Shown here piece by piece: positions 8,177 through 17,137 of a DNA stretch of 49,422 bases (position 1 is the first letter of the stretch; the number at the start of each line of letters is the position of its first letter). Origin of the DNA: an uncultured Collinsella sp. (GTDB lineage: Bacteria > Actinomycetota > Coriobacteriia > Coriobacteriales > Coriobacteriaceae). The stretch covers positions 1 through 49,422 of the forward strand of contig URIE01000001.1 in the NCBI GenBank assembly GCA_900547805.1, given 5' to 3'. A program made the position numbers and the translations under genes. A model generated the notes under the pieces. The model was not told the origin of the DNA and made no database searches. It worked only from the letters and a program-made list of their open reading frames with translations.

Positions 8177-9490
8177 TTAGTGCTCGGGCGTCAGGATCAC
8201 CAGGGCGTCGTGCTCAAAGGAATGCTGAGCCACGCGCACGGTGCCGTCGCCATTGTCGCGAACGGGCAGCTTGGCGATACGCTTGGCCTCCATGTCGAGG
8301 GCCGTCGCCGACCAGCCGCGCGCACTATCGAGCTTAAACGTAAGTGCCGTGGTGCGCGGCAGATAGGTGACGACACGCTCGCCAATACGCGCCACACGGA
8401 TGGACTCGCGCGCGTCATCGAGCAGCTCCTGTGCCGGGATAACGGCGAGAGCGTCGTCGCTAGCCGTGGCACCCAGGCCGGCAAGCACGTGCTCGATGGC
8501 GGCAAAATCCCACACGCCCGCAAACTGCAGACACTCCTGCCAGCGGAACGGCATGTCAAAGCCCTCGCCCAGCACCGAACCCTGGCTGCGCGATGTCTGC
8601 CAGTTCCAAACGCCGTGGGCGCCGTAGGTCACGCCCGCGCTGGCGCCGGCAAGGATCGAAGACCACACGCTCGCGCGACAGTCCTGCGCGGTAAAACGCC
8701 AGTACACGTTGCGCGACGCACCCATCTGCTCGTAGCAGGGCTCGGAGTTGACCATCGGCTTTTTGGGATAGCTGGCGATAAAGTCCTGCGGCAGGTGCCA
8801 GGCCTCGGGCTGGCCTTCGTAGTTGTGGCCGGGCTGGAACATATAGAAGTCCAGGCGGTCCAAATACTGCGCGGGAATCGTGCGGTTACCGCGATTGATG
8901 TGCATGGTACGCAGGGCCTCGGGCGCGCGCTTCGCAACCTCGTCGAGCGCATCCTCGTAATAGGCAATCGCCTCGTCACCGGCAAAGTCCGTGTCGCCCG
9001 TCACCACATAGACGGGATCGAACTCGCCCAGGTTCTCGACGACGCGGGCAACGTGGGCACGGACCTCCTCGCGCGGCATAACCTCGGCACCGCAACGCTC
9101 GGCGATCTTAGCGCCCCAGGTACCGGGCACGTAGTTGCACCACATGAGCACGAGCGCCGGACGAATGCCGTGCTCGACGGCAGCGCGGCACATGGCGGCG
9201 GCGCGATCCCAATACGCCTGGTTGGGTTGAGACCAATCAAAGCGCACGCCATCCTCGCTGGCATAGGGCCAAATGCCCAGATCGGGGCAGCAGCGATCCC
9301 ACTGCGGCAGCGTGTTAATCTGCAGCACGTTCATGCCCTGCTCGGCGCGGCGGGTCAGATAGTAGTCCCAGTCGGCCTCGGGGATGCTGGTAAACGCACT
9401 CCAGCACGTATCGGCAAACCAAAAGAACGGCTTGCCCTCGCACAAAAAACCGTCCTGACGACCGTTGACGGTCAGTTTTCCCAAACTCAT
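8177..9490 (-). CDS. Intracellular DUF4038 glycoside hydrolase (GH140/apiosidase-like)
   Basis: 437 residues. The N-terminal signature FFWFADTCWSAF (about 23-34) and the motif NSEPCYE, which carries the likely catalytic Glu, are diagnostic of the DUF4038 TIM-barrel family; characterised GH140 members remove D-apiose from pectin side chains. The first catalytic Asp probably lies in VVTGDTDF. C-terminal beta domain (about 345-437). There is no signal peptide, so it works in the cytoplasm. ATG 9490 is chosen over ATG 9496 because AAAGGA lies 7 nt before the former and only 1 nt before the latter. It follows the PTS IIBC gene at 9702-11129 in the same direction with a hairpin between, suggesting that it hydrolyses the imported, perhaps phosphorylated, glycoside. 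Substrate is inferred; other plant glycosides are possible. Confidence 0.85.
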   Translation of the reverse strand: MSLGKLTVNGRQDGFLCEGKPFFWFADTCWSAFTSIPEADWDYYLTRRAEQGMNVLQINTLPQWDRCCPDLGIWPYASEDGVRFDWSQPNQAYWDRAAAMCRAAVEHGIRPALVLMWCNYVPGTWGAKIAERCGAEVMPREEVRAHVARVVENLGEFDPVYVVTGDTDFAGDEAIAYYEDALDEVAKRAPEALRTMHINRGNRTIPAQYLDRLDFYMFQPGHNYEGQPEAWHLPQDFIASYPKKPMVNSEPCYEQMGASRNVYWRFTAQDCRASVWSSILAGASAGVTYGAHGVWNWQTSRSQGSVLGEGFDMPFRWQECLQFAGVWDFAAIEHVLAGLGATASDDALAVIPAQELLDDARESIRVARIGERVVTYLPRTTALTFKLDSARGWSATALDMEAKRIAKLPVRDNGDGTVRVAQHSFEHDALVILTPEH

Positions 9491-9627
9491 CTGCATGTCC
9501 TTTCGCTCGATAAAGGAATTGCGAACCGGCAGAAGCTTTCGCGGTAACCCCTGATGCGAAAGCCCCCGCCGTTTAACAAACCCCTGCGGGCGGACACCAC
9601 TTGCCCACTCCAGTCTACCTTGCAAGA

Positions 9628-9661
9628 AGGGCCCCGCCGGGCTTGCGCCTGACGGGGCCCT
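9628..9661 (-). terminator. Intercistronic hairpin between PTS gene and glycosidase
   Basis: Arms AGGGCCCCG (9628-9636) and 9653-9661. On the minus strand the stem is followed by TTCTTGC, a weak U tract, so it may be a partial terminator or RNA-processing hairpin that lowers expression of the glycosidase relative to the permease. Confidence 0.55.
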
Positions 9662-9701
9662 GTCGTGTAGGTAAGGTCGTATGCGACCGAATGGCTTGGC
9701 C

Positions 9702-11129
9702 TTAGGCCTCCATCTCGGCGAGCTCCTCCTTGGAGAAGCCGGCGACGAAGACGACGGCAGCGGCGATGACAAAGGAGATTGCCATACCGACGATAGCCCA
9801 GACGGTGTTCATCTGGCCACCCTGCAGGTAGTTGGTGAAGACCAGGAAGTTGGAGGCACCGCCAGCGAGGTAATAGGTAACGCCCATGAGGCCGGAGAAC
9901 ACAGCGCCGATGGCACCGCCGATGAACATACCGAACATGGTGCGACGGAAGCGCATGAGGATACCGAAGAGTGCGGGCTCGGTGACGCCGCCGGCGATGG
10001 CGGAGATGACGTAGCCCAGGGCAAGACCCTTCTCGTCGGGGTTCTTCATCTTGAGGAAGGCACCGAAGGCGCAGCCCCAGACAGCGGCCATAGCGCAGTT
10101 GGTGGAAACGAAGACGAAGGGATCGTAGCCGGCAGCGATGATCTGAACCTGAGCGAGCAGGATGACGGGCATGTGCATACCGCAGACCACGAAGAGCTGC
10201 CAGAAGGCGCCGAGGACGGCCATGACGAGCAGGATACCGATGCCACCCATGTCAGCGAGACCGAAGAGGGCGTTAGCGATGAGGCTGCCGATCTCGTTGC
10301 CGAGCGGGGCGAGGACGATGAAGGCGATGGGGATGGTAACGATCATGGTGCAGAACGGCGTGAAGACCGTGGAGAGCACGTCGGGCATGACCTTCTTAAA
10401 GAACTTCTCGACGAAGTAGAGGACAGGCACCGAAAGGATAATCGGCAGGACGGACTGCTGATAGTTGGCAGCGGCGATCTGAATGCCGTAGACGGAGATG
10501 ATTCCGCCGCCATCCTGGGTCGCGACACTCACGACGGACGGGGCCATGAGGGCGCCGCCGAGGAGCATGCCCAGAACCGGGGAGGCGCCGAGCTTCTTAG
10601 CGGCGGCATAGCCCAGGTAGATGGGGATAAAGGTGAACGTGGCCTCGTACAGGGTGGTGTAGAGGAACGTGTAGGTCGGATCGGTGTCAGAGAGAACGCC
10701 GAGCATGGTGGGACCGAGGACCGCAGCGATGGTGCGGAACAGACCGCCGGCCATGAGCAGCGGGATCAGCTGGGTCATGGAGCCCGACAGATAGTCGAGG
10801 ATGATGTTCGGCAGGTTCTTGAGCTCGAACTTCTCCTTGGGAGCATCGAGGTTCTCGTCGACCGCGGCACCCTGCTTGACGCCGGACATGGCGACGAACT
10901 CGGCGAGCACCTTGGGCACGTTCTGGCCGATGATGACCTGGAGCTGGCTGCCGGCGAACTGGCAACCCAGAACACCCTTGACCTTCTTGATCTTCTCCAC
11001 GTCGGCCTTGTTGTTGTCCTTGAGCGTCAGACGCAGACGCGTCATGCAGTTGGTGGCGACGGAAACATTCTCCGCACCGCCCACGAGCTCGAGGACATCG
11101 GTGGCAATCTGCTTGTTATCTACTGCCAT
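9702..11129 (-). CDS. PTS sugar transporter IIBC component, glucose/beta-glucoside family
   Basis: 475 residues. Residues 1-80 are the EIIB domain with phospho-Cys28 in ATNCMTRLRL. From about residue 105 the EIIC domain begins with roughly ten membrane helices and contains GGVTEPALFG, the conserved EIIC substrate/phosphotransfer loop. No EIIA domain is attached, so a separate EIIA must donate phosphate. It imports and phosphorylates a sugar at the membrane; the specificity (glucose, GlcNAc, beta-glucoside or other) cannot be read from sequence. ATG 11129 is preferred because GGAGGGG is correctly spaced. The adjacent DUF4038 glycosidase and the divergent esterase suggest a decorated plant glycoside. 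Confidence 0.92.
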   Translation of the reverse strand: MAVDNKQIATDVLELVGGAENVSVATNCMTRLRLTLKDNNKADVEKIKKVKGVLGCQFAGSQLQVIIGQNVPKVLAEFVAMSGVKQGAAVDENLDAPKEKFELKNLPNIILDYLSGSMTQLIPLLMAGGLFRTIAAVLGPTMLGVLSDTDPTYTFLYTTLYEATFTFIPIYLGYAAAKKLGASPVLGMLLGGALMAPSVVSVATQDGGGIISVYGIQIAAANYQQSVLPIILSVPVLYFVEKFFKKVMPDVLSTVFTPFCTMIVTIPIAFIVLAPLGNEIGSLIANALFGLADMGGIGILLVMAVLGAFWQLFVVCGMHMPVILLAQVQIIAAGYDPFVFVSTNCAMAAVWGCAFGAFLKMKNPDEKGLALGYVISAIAGGVTEPALFGILMRFRRTMFGMFIGGAIGAVFSGLMGVTYYLAGGASNFLVFTNYLQGGQMNTVWAIVGMAISFVIAAAVVFVAGFSKEELAEMEA

Positions 11130-11152
11130 GGGACCCCTCCCCATATCATCGT

Positions 11153-11178
11153 GTGCCTACTCGTTTGGGCGTAGGCAC
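11153..11178 (-). ncRNA. Hairpin in the PTS gene leader
   Basis: GTGCCTAC (11153-11160) pairs perfectly with 11171-11178 around a 10-nt loop. It falls between a possible -10 (TATAGT, 11199-11194 on the minus strand) and the start codon, so it would be transcribed. Role unknown. Confidence 0.4.
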
Positions 11179-11235
11179 GCCTTTGGCTCGGCGACTATAA
11201 CCCCTTACGGCCACCGAACCCTTGGATACGCTGTC

Positions 11236-11277
11236 GTAAACAATGTGTTTACTGAACGTTTACTGGCTTTAGTTTAC
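11236..11277. promoter_or_regulatory. Operator cluster A in the divergent PTS/esterase promoter
   Basis: GTAAACAATGTGTTTAC (11236-11252) is a 17-bp near-palindrome with 6-bp arms. GTTTAC is then repeated at 11258-11263 and 11272-11277. The 11-mer GTTTACTGAAC (11247-11257) also occurs upstream of the isomerase operon (34526-34516). AT-rich repeated sites of this kind in a GC-rich region suggest binding by a regulator, most simply the LacI protein at 34751-35761. Confidence 0.55.
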
Positions 11278-11473
11278 ACGGAACGTCTAATTTGTGGCAA
11301 TTTTGCCGTCTGTAGTCCGGTGAACGGTAGGAAATCGGGGGTGAACGTACTTGAACGGTAAGGGATTGTCTATTTGACGCTCTGCTGCTAAATGCCTATT
11401 TACGTGGTCTTTTAATTTGGTAAACACCTCTATTCTTTGTTGACCCATCAACAAAAGCCCTGCTAAATGGTGA

Positions 11474-11487
11474 TAAACGAATGTTTA
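11474..11487. promoter_or_regulatory. Operator-like palindrome, cluster A middle
   Basis: TAAACGAATGTTTA: 5-bp perfect arms around GAAT, upstream of the esterase gene. It shares TAAAC/GTTTA half-sites with 11236-11277. Confidence 0.45.
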
Positions 11488-11557
11488 GTAATTTGTTGAG
11501 TGTTCATTTTGACCGTTTACCGAGTTCATCTGCCTGTTCTGTAGCTCTGCATTAAAC

Positions 11558-11569
11558 TAAACATGTTTA
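11558..11569. promoter_or_regulatory. Operator-like palindrome, cluster A esterase side
   Basis: TAAACATGTTTA is a perfect 12-bp palindrome about 50 bp before the esterase start, close enough to overlap its promoter. The 490-bp gap 11130-11619 otherwise holds AT-rich DNA and a TTGTTGA/TCAACAA hairpin near 11437-11455 but no gene. Confidence 0.45.
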
Positions 11570-11619
11570 AGTTGTATTGCCGCTGATGTTTACCACTCGC
11601 GGCGCAGAGGAGGCAGCTC

Positions 11620-12957
11620 ATGGAACTCAAATCGTGCACCTACGCAACCGTCACCACGCTGGGAGACTTTGGCCCCTGGATCAGCAAAGTCGTGCTCGAC
11701 CTGCCGTGCACCGTTCGCGCCAACGATATCGATGCGCGCACCTTCCATATATATGTAGAGCGCCATGAACGCACGGGCGAGATCCTGATGCGCAAAGAGC
11801 GCGGCGCCGACCACGCCGCACCTTCCGTAGGCTATGTCGACGTCCTCGCCGCCTATCCGTGCGATGAGTGCGGACGCAAGCTCGCCTTTGGCACCCATGT
11901 GGCGCTCGAGATCGCCGAGCAGCGCCTGACCAAGAAGATCGAGGGCAGCGTGATGGGCTCGCGCTTGCTCGACGACCAGCTGCGCATCACGCAGCTCGCG
12001 GCCCTTCCCGGCAATGACGGTGACGATCCAACCTGCGGCCTGGTCTTTGACACCTGCCGCGGCGACATCTGTCCCGCGCTCAAGGGCTGGAGCAATGCCA
12101 CGCAAAAGACCGCCGTCAACGGCATCGCGCTCGAGTACGGCTTCTTTGAGCCCAGCTTTAAGGCCGAGGACTCCGCCTGCTTCAACCCCTTCGCGCCCGA
12201 AACGACAGTCGTGCCCCAGAAGGCCCCGCTCGTGGTGTACCTGCACGGCGCTGGCGAGGGCAAGGGCGCTACGCAAGGCGAGGGCGCCACGCGCGCTTAT
12301 ATCGGCAACCGCGTGACGGCCATCAGCCAGGCGCAGATCCAACGCTACTTTGGCGGCTTTGCCTGGGTTCTCGTGCCGCAGTCGCCCACGTTTTGGATGG
12401 ACAACGGCACTGAGCAGCTCGGCCACTCCAACCAGAGCATCTACTCCCCCGTCATTAAGGCGCTCATCGACGAGTTTGTCGCCGAGCATGCCGACCGCAT
12501 CGACACCGACCGCATCGTGGTCGCTGGCCTTTCCAACGGCGGCTTTATGACGCTGCGCCTGTGCGCCGACTACCCCGAGTTCTTCGCCGCGGGCCTTCCC
12601 TGCTGCGCGCCGTGGTACAACGCCACGGACGAGGACGTTGCTGCCCTTGCCAAGACACCGCTGTGGTTTACGCACTCCAAGGGCGATGAGCTCGTGATAC
12701 CGCAGGAGACCGTGCTGCCGCTCACGGCTCGCCTGCGCGCTGCCGGCGCCAACGTGCATCTCACCTACTTTAGCCATGTCGAGGACCTGACCGGGCGCTA
12801 CCGCGAGGCCGACGGCTCGCCCAAGAAGACGTTCAACCATGGCGTGTGGATCCACCAATTCAACGACCTGTGTTATCAAGACTTCGACGGGGGCAACGTA
12901 CTCATCGACGGCGAGCCGGTGGGCTGCTGGGAGTGGTCGGCCAGGGTCGACAGGTAA
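11620..12957 (+). CDS. Cytosolic alpha/beta-hydrolase esterase
   Basis: 445 residues, no signal peptide. An N-terminal region (about 1-195) without recognised motifs precedes an alpha/beta-hydrolase domain: oxyanion segment VVYLHGAGEGKG (about 204-215), nucleophile elbow AGLSNGGFM with the catalytic Ser, a likely Asp in THSKGDE and a likely catalytic His in FNHGVW near the end. It resembles prolyl-oligopeptidase-fold or feruloyl/polyester-type esterases. The gene has a strong GAGGAGG ribosome site and is divergent from the PTS-glycosidase pair, with operator-like sites between. It may remove acyl groups from an imported glycoside; this is inference, and a peptidase role cannot be excluded. 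Confidence 0.82.
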   Translation: MELKSCTYATVTTLGDFGPWISKVVLDLPCTVRANDIDARTFHIYVERHERTGEILMRKERGADHAAPSVGYVDVLAAYPCDECGRKLAFGTHVALEIAEQRLTKKIEGSVMGSRLLDDQLRITQLAALPGNDGDDPTCGLVFDTCRGDICPALKGWSNATQKTAVNGIALEYGFFEPSFKAEDSACFNPFAPETTVVPQKAPLVVYLHGAGEGKGATQGEGATRAYIGNRVTAISQAQIQRYFGGFAWVLVPQSPTFWMDNGTEQLGHSNQSIYSPVIKALIDEFVAEHADRIDTDRIVVAGLSNGGFMTLRLCADYPEFFAAGLPCCAPWYNATDEDVAALAKTPLWFTHSKGDELVIPQETVLPLTARLRAAGANVHLTYFSHVEDLTGRYREADGSPKKTFNHGVWIHQFNDLCYQDFDGGNVLIDGEPVGCWEWSARVDR

Positions 12958-12969
12958 TCCTTTCCCGAC

Positions 12970-13092
12970 GCGGGGACCGGGGCTTAGTTTTGCAAACGTC
13001 CTCGGGCATGCATGGGTCGGCGCTTTGCGCTTCGCGCTGCGCCGACCCATGCCCCCTGTGGAATGTTTGCAAAACTAAGCCCCGGTCCCCGC
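12970..13092. repeat. 123-bp nested palindrome
   Basis: Perfect 28-bp arms (12970-12997 and 13065-13092, starting GCGGGGACCGGGGCTTAG) enclose a second perfect 14-bp stem (13010-13023 and 13039-13052). It sits between the esterase and DUF1593 genes. No U tract follows, so it is not a typical terminator. It contains no credible coding region. Confidence 0.85.
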
Positions 13093-13220
13093 TGCGTTGA
13101 CGTTGCTGTTGACCCCGGGCGAGCGCTTCCGGCGGGCCGCCGGGTTGACGACGATGAGGGCGGGGGTCCCGTCTTGCCTTGCGCGTGACTGACTGAAATG
13201 ATTTTGGTTGGAGCTTTCTT

Positions 13221-14732
13221 ATGACTCGCGATTTAACTCGGGTGATTGTTACTACTGATATGGAAGTCGATGATATGAACTCGCTCGTTCATTTGGCTCT
13301 GTATCTTAATGTACTTGATGTTCAGGCTGTGGTGTATACGGCTTCGCAGTATCACTTTCTTGGGGATGGGGTTCATACGCTCGGCGAGGTGAATCCTCAT
13401 TGGCGGACTAAAGGGCGTCGCTCTTATGAGTGGGATGTTGTGCCTCATGAGCCTGATCCCACGGCTGGGGAGCTTCTTGAGTATCGACCGTTTCCTGAGC
13501 ATTGGATCGAGAGCCTCTGGAGCAATGAGTATGCCCAAGCCTGGCCTCAGCTGCAGGCTAATGCGGCCGCTGCCGGCGAGTCTCCGTTTCCCTCGCCTGC
13601 TCAGTTGATTGAGCGTACGTTTGTGGGCAATGTTGCCTTTGAGGGCGATGTGCGTGAGGAGACTGAGGGCTCGCGCGCGATTGCTCAAGCGATCTTGGAT
13701 GATGACCCGCGTACGCTTTGGCTGCTCAGCTGGGGCGGCATGAATACCATTGTTCGTGCGCTCATGAGTATTGCTGAGCGCTATCGCGATACGCCCGAAT
13801 GGCCTTCTGTGCAGCAGCGCGTCTATCAGAAGGTGCGCGTGATGGGTGTTGCCGATGGCGTGGGGCAGGACAATTCTTGGCTCGACCATGGGCATGAGCT
13901 CTTCCCCGATCTCATCTTTTGGTGTGTGCCCTATATGTATGGCGGCTATGTCGATGCCAAGATGGCTCAGCCCGATACGCTGCCGCTCTTTCAGGCTCCC
14001 TGGCCCGAGCAAAATCTCACGCAGGGCAACGGTCCCCTTATGGCGCGCTATATGCTCTATGGCGATGGCAAGGTGTACGAAAACGAGCCCGAGCGCTTTC
14101 AGTTTGGCAAGCATGCGCGCTTGGATTGGGGCTTAGAAGGCATGCCTGCGATGCAGTTTGAGCGCGGCGACTTTATGGCCGAGGGCGACAGCATGACCTA
14201 TATCCCGCTGCTGCCGTTTGGCCTGCGCGGCATCGATAATCGCGACTTTGACACGTTGCTCGGCCGCATGTTCCTTGACGGGCATCCCGACTCGGACGCA
14301 CCCGCCGGCTTTGCAGCCATAGGCACGCCCGTCGATGGCAATCCTAATCCCTATCTGCGCGCCTACCAGGAAGACTTCGCCGCTCGCGCGCAGTGGTGCG
14401 CCCATGAGCCCGCGGCCTGCTCGCATCCGGCGTATGTTGCCGAGGTCACGGGCGACATGAGCGCCGCGGCCGGCGAGCGCGTTGCTCTTGCAGCGACCAT
14501 CGTCGACCCCGATGGCAGGGGCTTCGATGCTCATTGGAATGTCACCATGGGACCGTCGCGCTATGCAGGCGCTCAAGATCTGTCGCTATGGCAGGAATGC
14601 GCGACGGACGCCACGTTCACCGTACCCGCCGACGCGCAGCCCGGTGACCGCTTCGTGCTCACCCTCAGCGTTAAAACCCGCGCCGAGCGCCCCTGCACCC
14701 GCTACGCCCAGGTCGCCATCACCGTCGCGTAG
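13221..14732 (+). CDS. DUF1593 family protein, nucleoside-hydrolase-like fold
   Basis: 503 residues. The N-terminal RVIVTTDMEVDDMNSLVHL (about 7-25) is the DUF1593 version of the nucleoside-hydrolase metal-site motif DxDxxxDD. The remaining N-terminal domain extends to about residue 400 with LSWGGMNTI and a C-terminal beta-sandwich (about 410-503) typical of the family. Characterised functions are few; related proteins are annotated as cellulose-binding or sugar hydrolases. No signal peptide. RBS GGAG precedes ATG by about 8 nt. Codon use changes along the gene: the first 750 bp are rich in codons ending in T or A, the last third in G or C. It follows the esterase on the same strand but is separated by the 123-bp palindrome, so co-transcription is uncertain. 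Confidence 0.85.
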   Translation: MTRDLTRVIVTTDMEVDDMNSLVHLALYLNVLDVQAVVYTASQYHFLGDGVHTLGEVNPHWRTKGRRSYEWDVVPHEPDPTAGELLEYRPFPEHWIESLWSNEYAQAWPQLQANAAAAGESPFPSPAQLIERTFVGNVAFEGDVREETEGSRAIAQAILDDDPRTLWLLSWGGMNTIVRALMSIAERYRDTPEWPSVQQRVYQKVRVMGVADGVGQDNSWLDHGHELFPDLIFWCVPYMYGGYVDAKMAQPDTLPLFQAPWPEQNLTQGNGPLMARYMLYGDGKVYENEPERFQFGKHARLDWGLEGMPAMQFERGDFMAEGDSMTYIPLLPFGLRGIDNRDFDTLLGRMFLDGHPDSDAPAGFAAIGTPVDGNPNPYLRAYQEDFAARAQWCAHEPAACSHPAYVAEVTGDMSAAAGERVALAATIVDPDGRGFDAHWNVTMGPSRYAGAQDLSLWQECATDATFTVPADAQPGDRFVLTLSVKTRAERPCTRYAQVAITVA

Positions 14733-14812
14733 CAAGCGGCGGCACCCACATTCGGCACGGAGTGCCCCCAACTGCCACTCATTTAAGAACGTCCCCGATG
14801 ACTACCCAGAAG

Positions 14813-14875
14813 TTGCGGTGGAATAGTTCCTGTTTGACCTTCTAAGGCCGCCATTTAGGAACTATTTCACCGCAA
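14813..14875. repeat. Palindromic intergenic repeat, family B copy 2
   Basis: Arms 14813-14831 and 14857-14875 pair apart from one G opposite T. It has the same length and same loop start (GTTTGACC) as 8028-8090, but with the purine difference moved to the other arm. It lies in the 275-bp gap 14733-15007. Confidence 0.75.
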
Positions 14876-15007
14876 GTTATTTGGGGATGAAAAATGGGCC
14901 ATGTGTCCCAGTTGTGGAGACCTCTTGAGCCGTCTGGGTATCGTGAAAGATCGCGCGCTCCCCCATCATCAAAAGTGACACACGCTACCTGTTGATGGGA
15001 GGCAACC

Positions 15008-15745
15008 ATGGGCTTCTTTGACAAGATGTTCGAGAAGAAAGAGTGCGCGATTTGCGGTACCGAGCTGGGACTTCTAGGTAAGACCAAGATCAACGAAGGC
15101 TACCTGTGCAAAGAATGCGTCGGCAAGCTCTCTCCCTTCTTTGGCGGTTATCGCTCTAGCACCGCGGACGACATTCGCGAGCAGCTCGCCTATCGCGAGG
15201 CTAACGCCGAACGCCTGGCATCGTTCAACCCCACGCGCACGCTCTCGGCCGGGCGCACCAATATTATGCTCGACGAGGACGCGGGCCTGCTGATCATTAC
15301 CTCGCAGACGCGCTGGCGCGACGCCAACCCCGACATCATCGAGTTTTCGCAGGTACTGGGCTGCGATATGGATATCGATGAGCATCGCACCGAAATCTAT
15401 CGCGAGACCAAAGACGGCGAGCGCAAGAGCTACGATCCGCCGCGCTACGACCTGGATTACGACTTTAACCTGACCATCCACGTCAATACGCCGTACTTTA
15501 CCGAAATCAATCTGTGCGTGAACGAATCCACCATCGAGCAGCGCGGGTCCATCGAGTACCGCGAGGCCAAGCGCCAGGCTACCGAGGTCCGCGACGCGCT
15601 GGTGCAGCTGCGCCAGGAAACGCGCGACAGCGTCGTTGCCGCCAAGGCCCCCAAGACCGCGGTCACCTGCCCCTTCTGCGGCGCGACCACCATTCCCGAT
15701 GCCAGCGGGCGCTGCGAATACTGCGGCGGCGCCATCGGCGCATAG
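15008..15745 (+). CDS. DUF4428 zinc-binding protein
   Basis: 245 residues. An N-terminal zinc-binding module has CAIC (Cys13/Cys16) and CKEC (Cys34/Cys37), the DUF4428 pattern. The central part (about 70-190) is a beta-rich domain often annotated with this family. The C-terminus (about 222-240) is a second zinc ribbon, CPFCG/CEYCG. Cytosolic; no enzyme motif. Start ATG follows GGGAGG. It heads a tight rightward cluster with a TFIIB-type zinc-ribbon membrane protein and an SPFH protein (gaps 24 and 48 bp), so the three probably form one complex or pathway. Confidence 0.85.
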   Translation: MGFFDKMFEKKECAICGTELGLLGKTKINEGYLCKECVGKLSPFFGGYRSSTADDIREQLAYREANAERLASFNPTRTLSAGRTNIMLDEDAGLLIITSQTRWRDANPDIIEFSQVLGCDMDIDEHRTEIYRETKDGERKSYDPPRYDLDYDFNLTIHVNTPYFTEINLCVNESTIEQRGSIEYREAKRQATEVRDALVQLRQETRDSVVAAKAPKTAVTCPFCGATTIPDASGRCEYCGGAIGA

Positions 15746-15769
15746 CCCTCGGCACGGAAAGGACCGATC

Positions 15770-17089
15770 ATGGCCTTCGAAAGCGTTAACTATCAGTGCC
15801 CCGCCTGCGGCGGCCCCCTGCATTTTGCCAGTGCCGAGCAAAAGCTCGTCTGCGACTACTGCGACTCGCGCTTTGAAGTCGAAGAAGTCGAGGCCCTCTA
15901 CCGGGAGCGCCAGAGCAAGGCAGATGCCAAGGCCGATGCGGCGGCATCCCCCAAGCCCGCGGCCAACGAGGCTGTGCAGGAGCTTGCCCAAAACGCCGGC
16001 TATATTTGCTCGTCATGCGGCGCCGAGCTGATCTCGGACGGCACCGTTGCCGTCACCACCTGCCCGTACTGCGGTAACCCCGCCGTGGCACCCGGCCAGC
16101 TCTCGGGTGACTTCTCCCCCGACCTGGTGATTCCATTTAAGCTCGGGCGCGACGACGTCATGAAAGCCCTCAAAGAGCACTACAAGGGCAAGATCTTGCT
16201 GCCCAAGAGCTTTGTCACCGGAAACCACATCGATGAGGTCCAAGGCGTTTACGTGCCATTTTGGCTCTACGGCGCCCATGTTGACGGCGAAGTGTACTTT
16301 GATGCGACCAACGAGACCGTGACCGAGGAATCCGACCGCACCGTCACGACCACCGACCACTACGATGCCTACCGTAAGGGCAATATCTCGTTTGAGCGCG
16401 TGCCCGTCGACGGATCGTCCAAGATGCCCGACGGCCACATGGACGCCATCGAGCCGTTTGACTACGACGCGCTGCGCCCGTTCTCGGTCGCCTACATGCC
16501 CGGCTACATCGCCAACCGTTACGATGAGGACTGCGAGACTTGCAAGGCCCGTGCCGAGCGCCGTATGGAAGAAAGCACGATCTCGGCCCTGCGCGAGACC
16601 GTTATCGATGAGTACGACGATGCCTCGGTCGAGAGCAAGCAGCTCGACTACACCTGGGAAGACAGCGACTACGCCTTGTTCCCCGTCTGGATGCTCTCGA
16701 CCTCGTGGAACGGCAAGAGCTACCTGTTTGCCATGAACGGCCAAACCGGCCGTATGGTCGGCGAGCTCCCCTGCTCCAAGCCCAAGCTCATTATCGCCTC
16801 GCTGCTGTTCTTTGTGATCGGATTTGTCCTCTCCCAGATTCTCTTTATGGGCGAATACGCCTTCGATCCGGATTACCTCACCTTTGATATCGAGGGCATC
16901 CTCATCAACATCGTCGCGCCGCTGATCATCGTGATCATCGGAGACGTGCTGCTGGTAGGCCAGCTCAAGACAGCCAACGAAGCGACCCACGCCGACGAGT
17001 ACTGCGGCGAGCTCGACCTGGTCGAGAAACACGACACCTTCAGCCACACCGAGACCACCGTTGTCATGAAGGACGACAAGGACGACTAA
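15770..17089 (+). CDS. TFIIB-type zinc-ribbon membrane protein (YdjG-like)
   Basis: 439 residues. Two zinc ribbons at the N-terminus: CPAC/CDYC (Cys10, 13, 28, 31) and a second CSSC/CPYC pair (about 82-104). The middle is a soluble domain of a type found in TFIIB-ribbon proteins called YdjG in Bacillus subtilis. Near the C-terminus are two membrane helices (about 342-363 and 376-398), so the protein is anchored with its ribbons in the cytosol. In Bacillus, YdjG with YdjH recruits the SPFH protein YdjI to the membrane; here an SPFH gene lies 48 bp downstream. RBS GGAAAGGAC. A YdjH equivalent is not evident. Confidence 0.82.
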   Translation: MAFESVNYQCPACGGPLHFASAEQKLVCDYCDSRFEVEEVEALYRERQSKADAKADAAASPKPAANEAVQELAQNAGYICSSCGAELISDGTVAVTTCPYCGNPAVAPGQLSGDFSPDLVIPFKLGRDDVMKALKEHYKGKILLPKSFVTGNHIDEVQGVYVPFWLYGAHVDGEVYFDATNETVTEESDRTVTTTDHYDAYRKGNISFERVPVDGSSKMPDGHMDAIEPFDYDALRPFSVAYMPGYIANRYDEDCETCKARAERRMEESTISALRETVIDEYDDASVESKQLDYTWEDSDYALFPVWMLSTSWNGKSYLFAMNGQTGRMVGELPCSKPKLIIASLLFFVIGFVLSQILFMGEYAFDPDYLTFDIEGILINIVAPLIIVIIGDVLLVGQLKTANEATHADEYCGELDLVEKHDTFSHTETTVVMKDDKDD

Positions 17090-17137
17090 GTAACCCGACC
17101 AACACCACCCGGACTTTGACGAGAAAGGAAGATCACC

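Noticed and set aside
9681..11174. Open frame antisense to the PTS IIBC gene
   Set aside because: Extreme Glu/Asp/Gly/His composition; the complementary strand encodes a clear EIIBC.
11590..13050. 486-residue open frame antisense to the esterase gene
   Set aside because: No motif; the esterase has its catalytic elbow and RBS on the plus strand.
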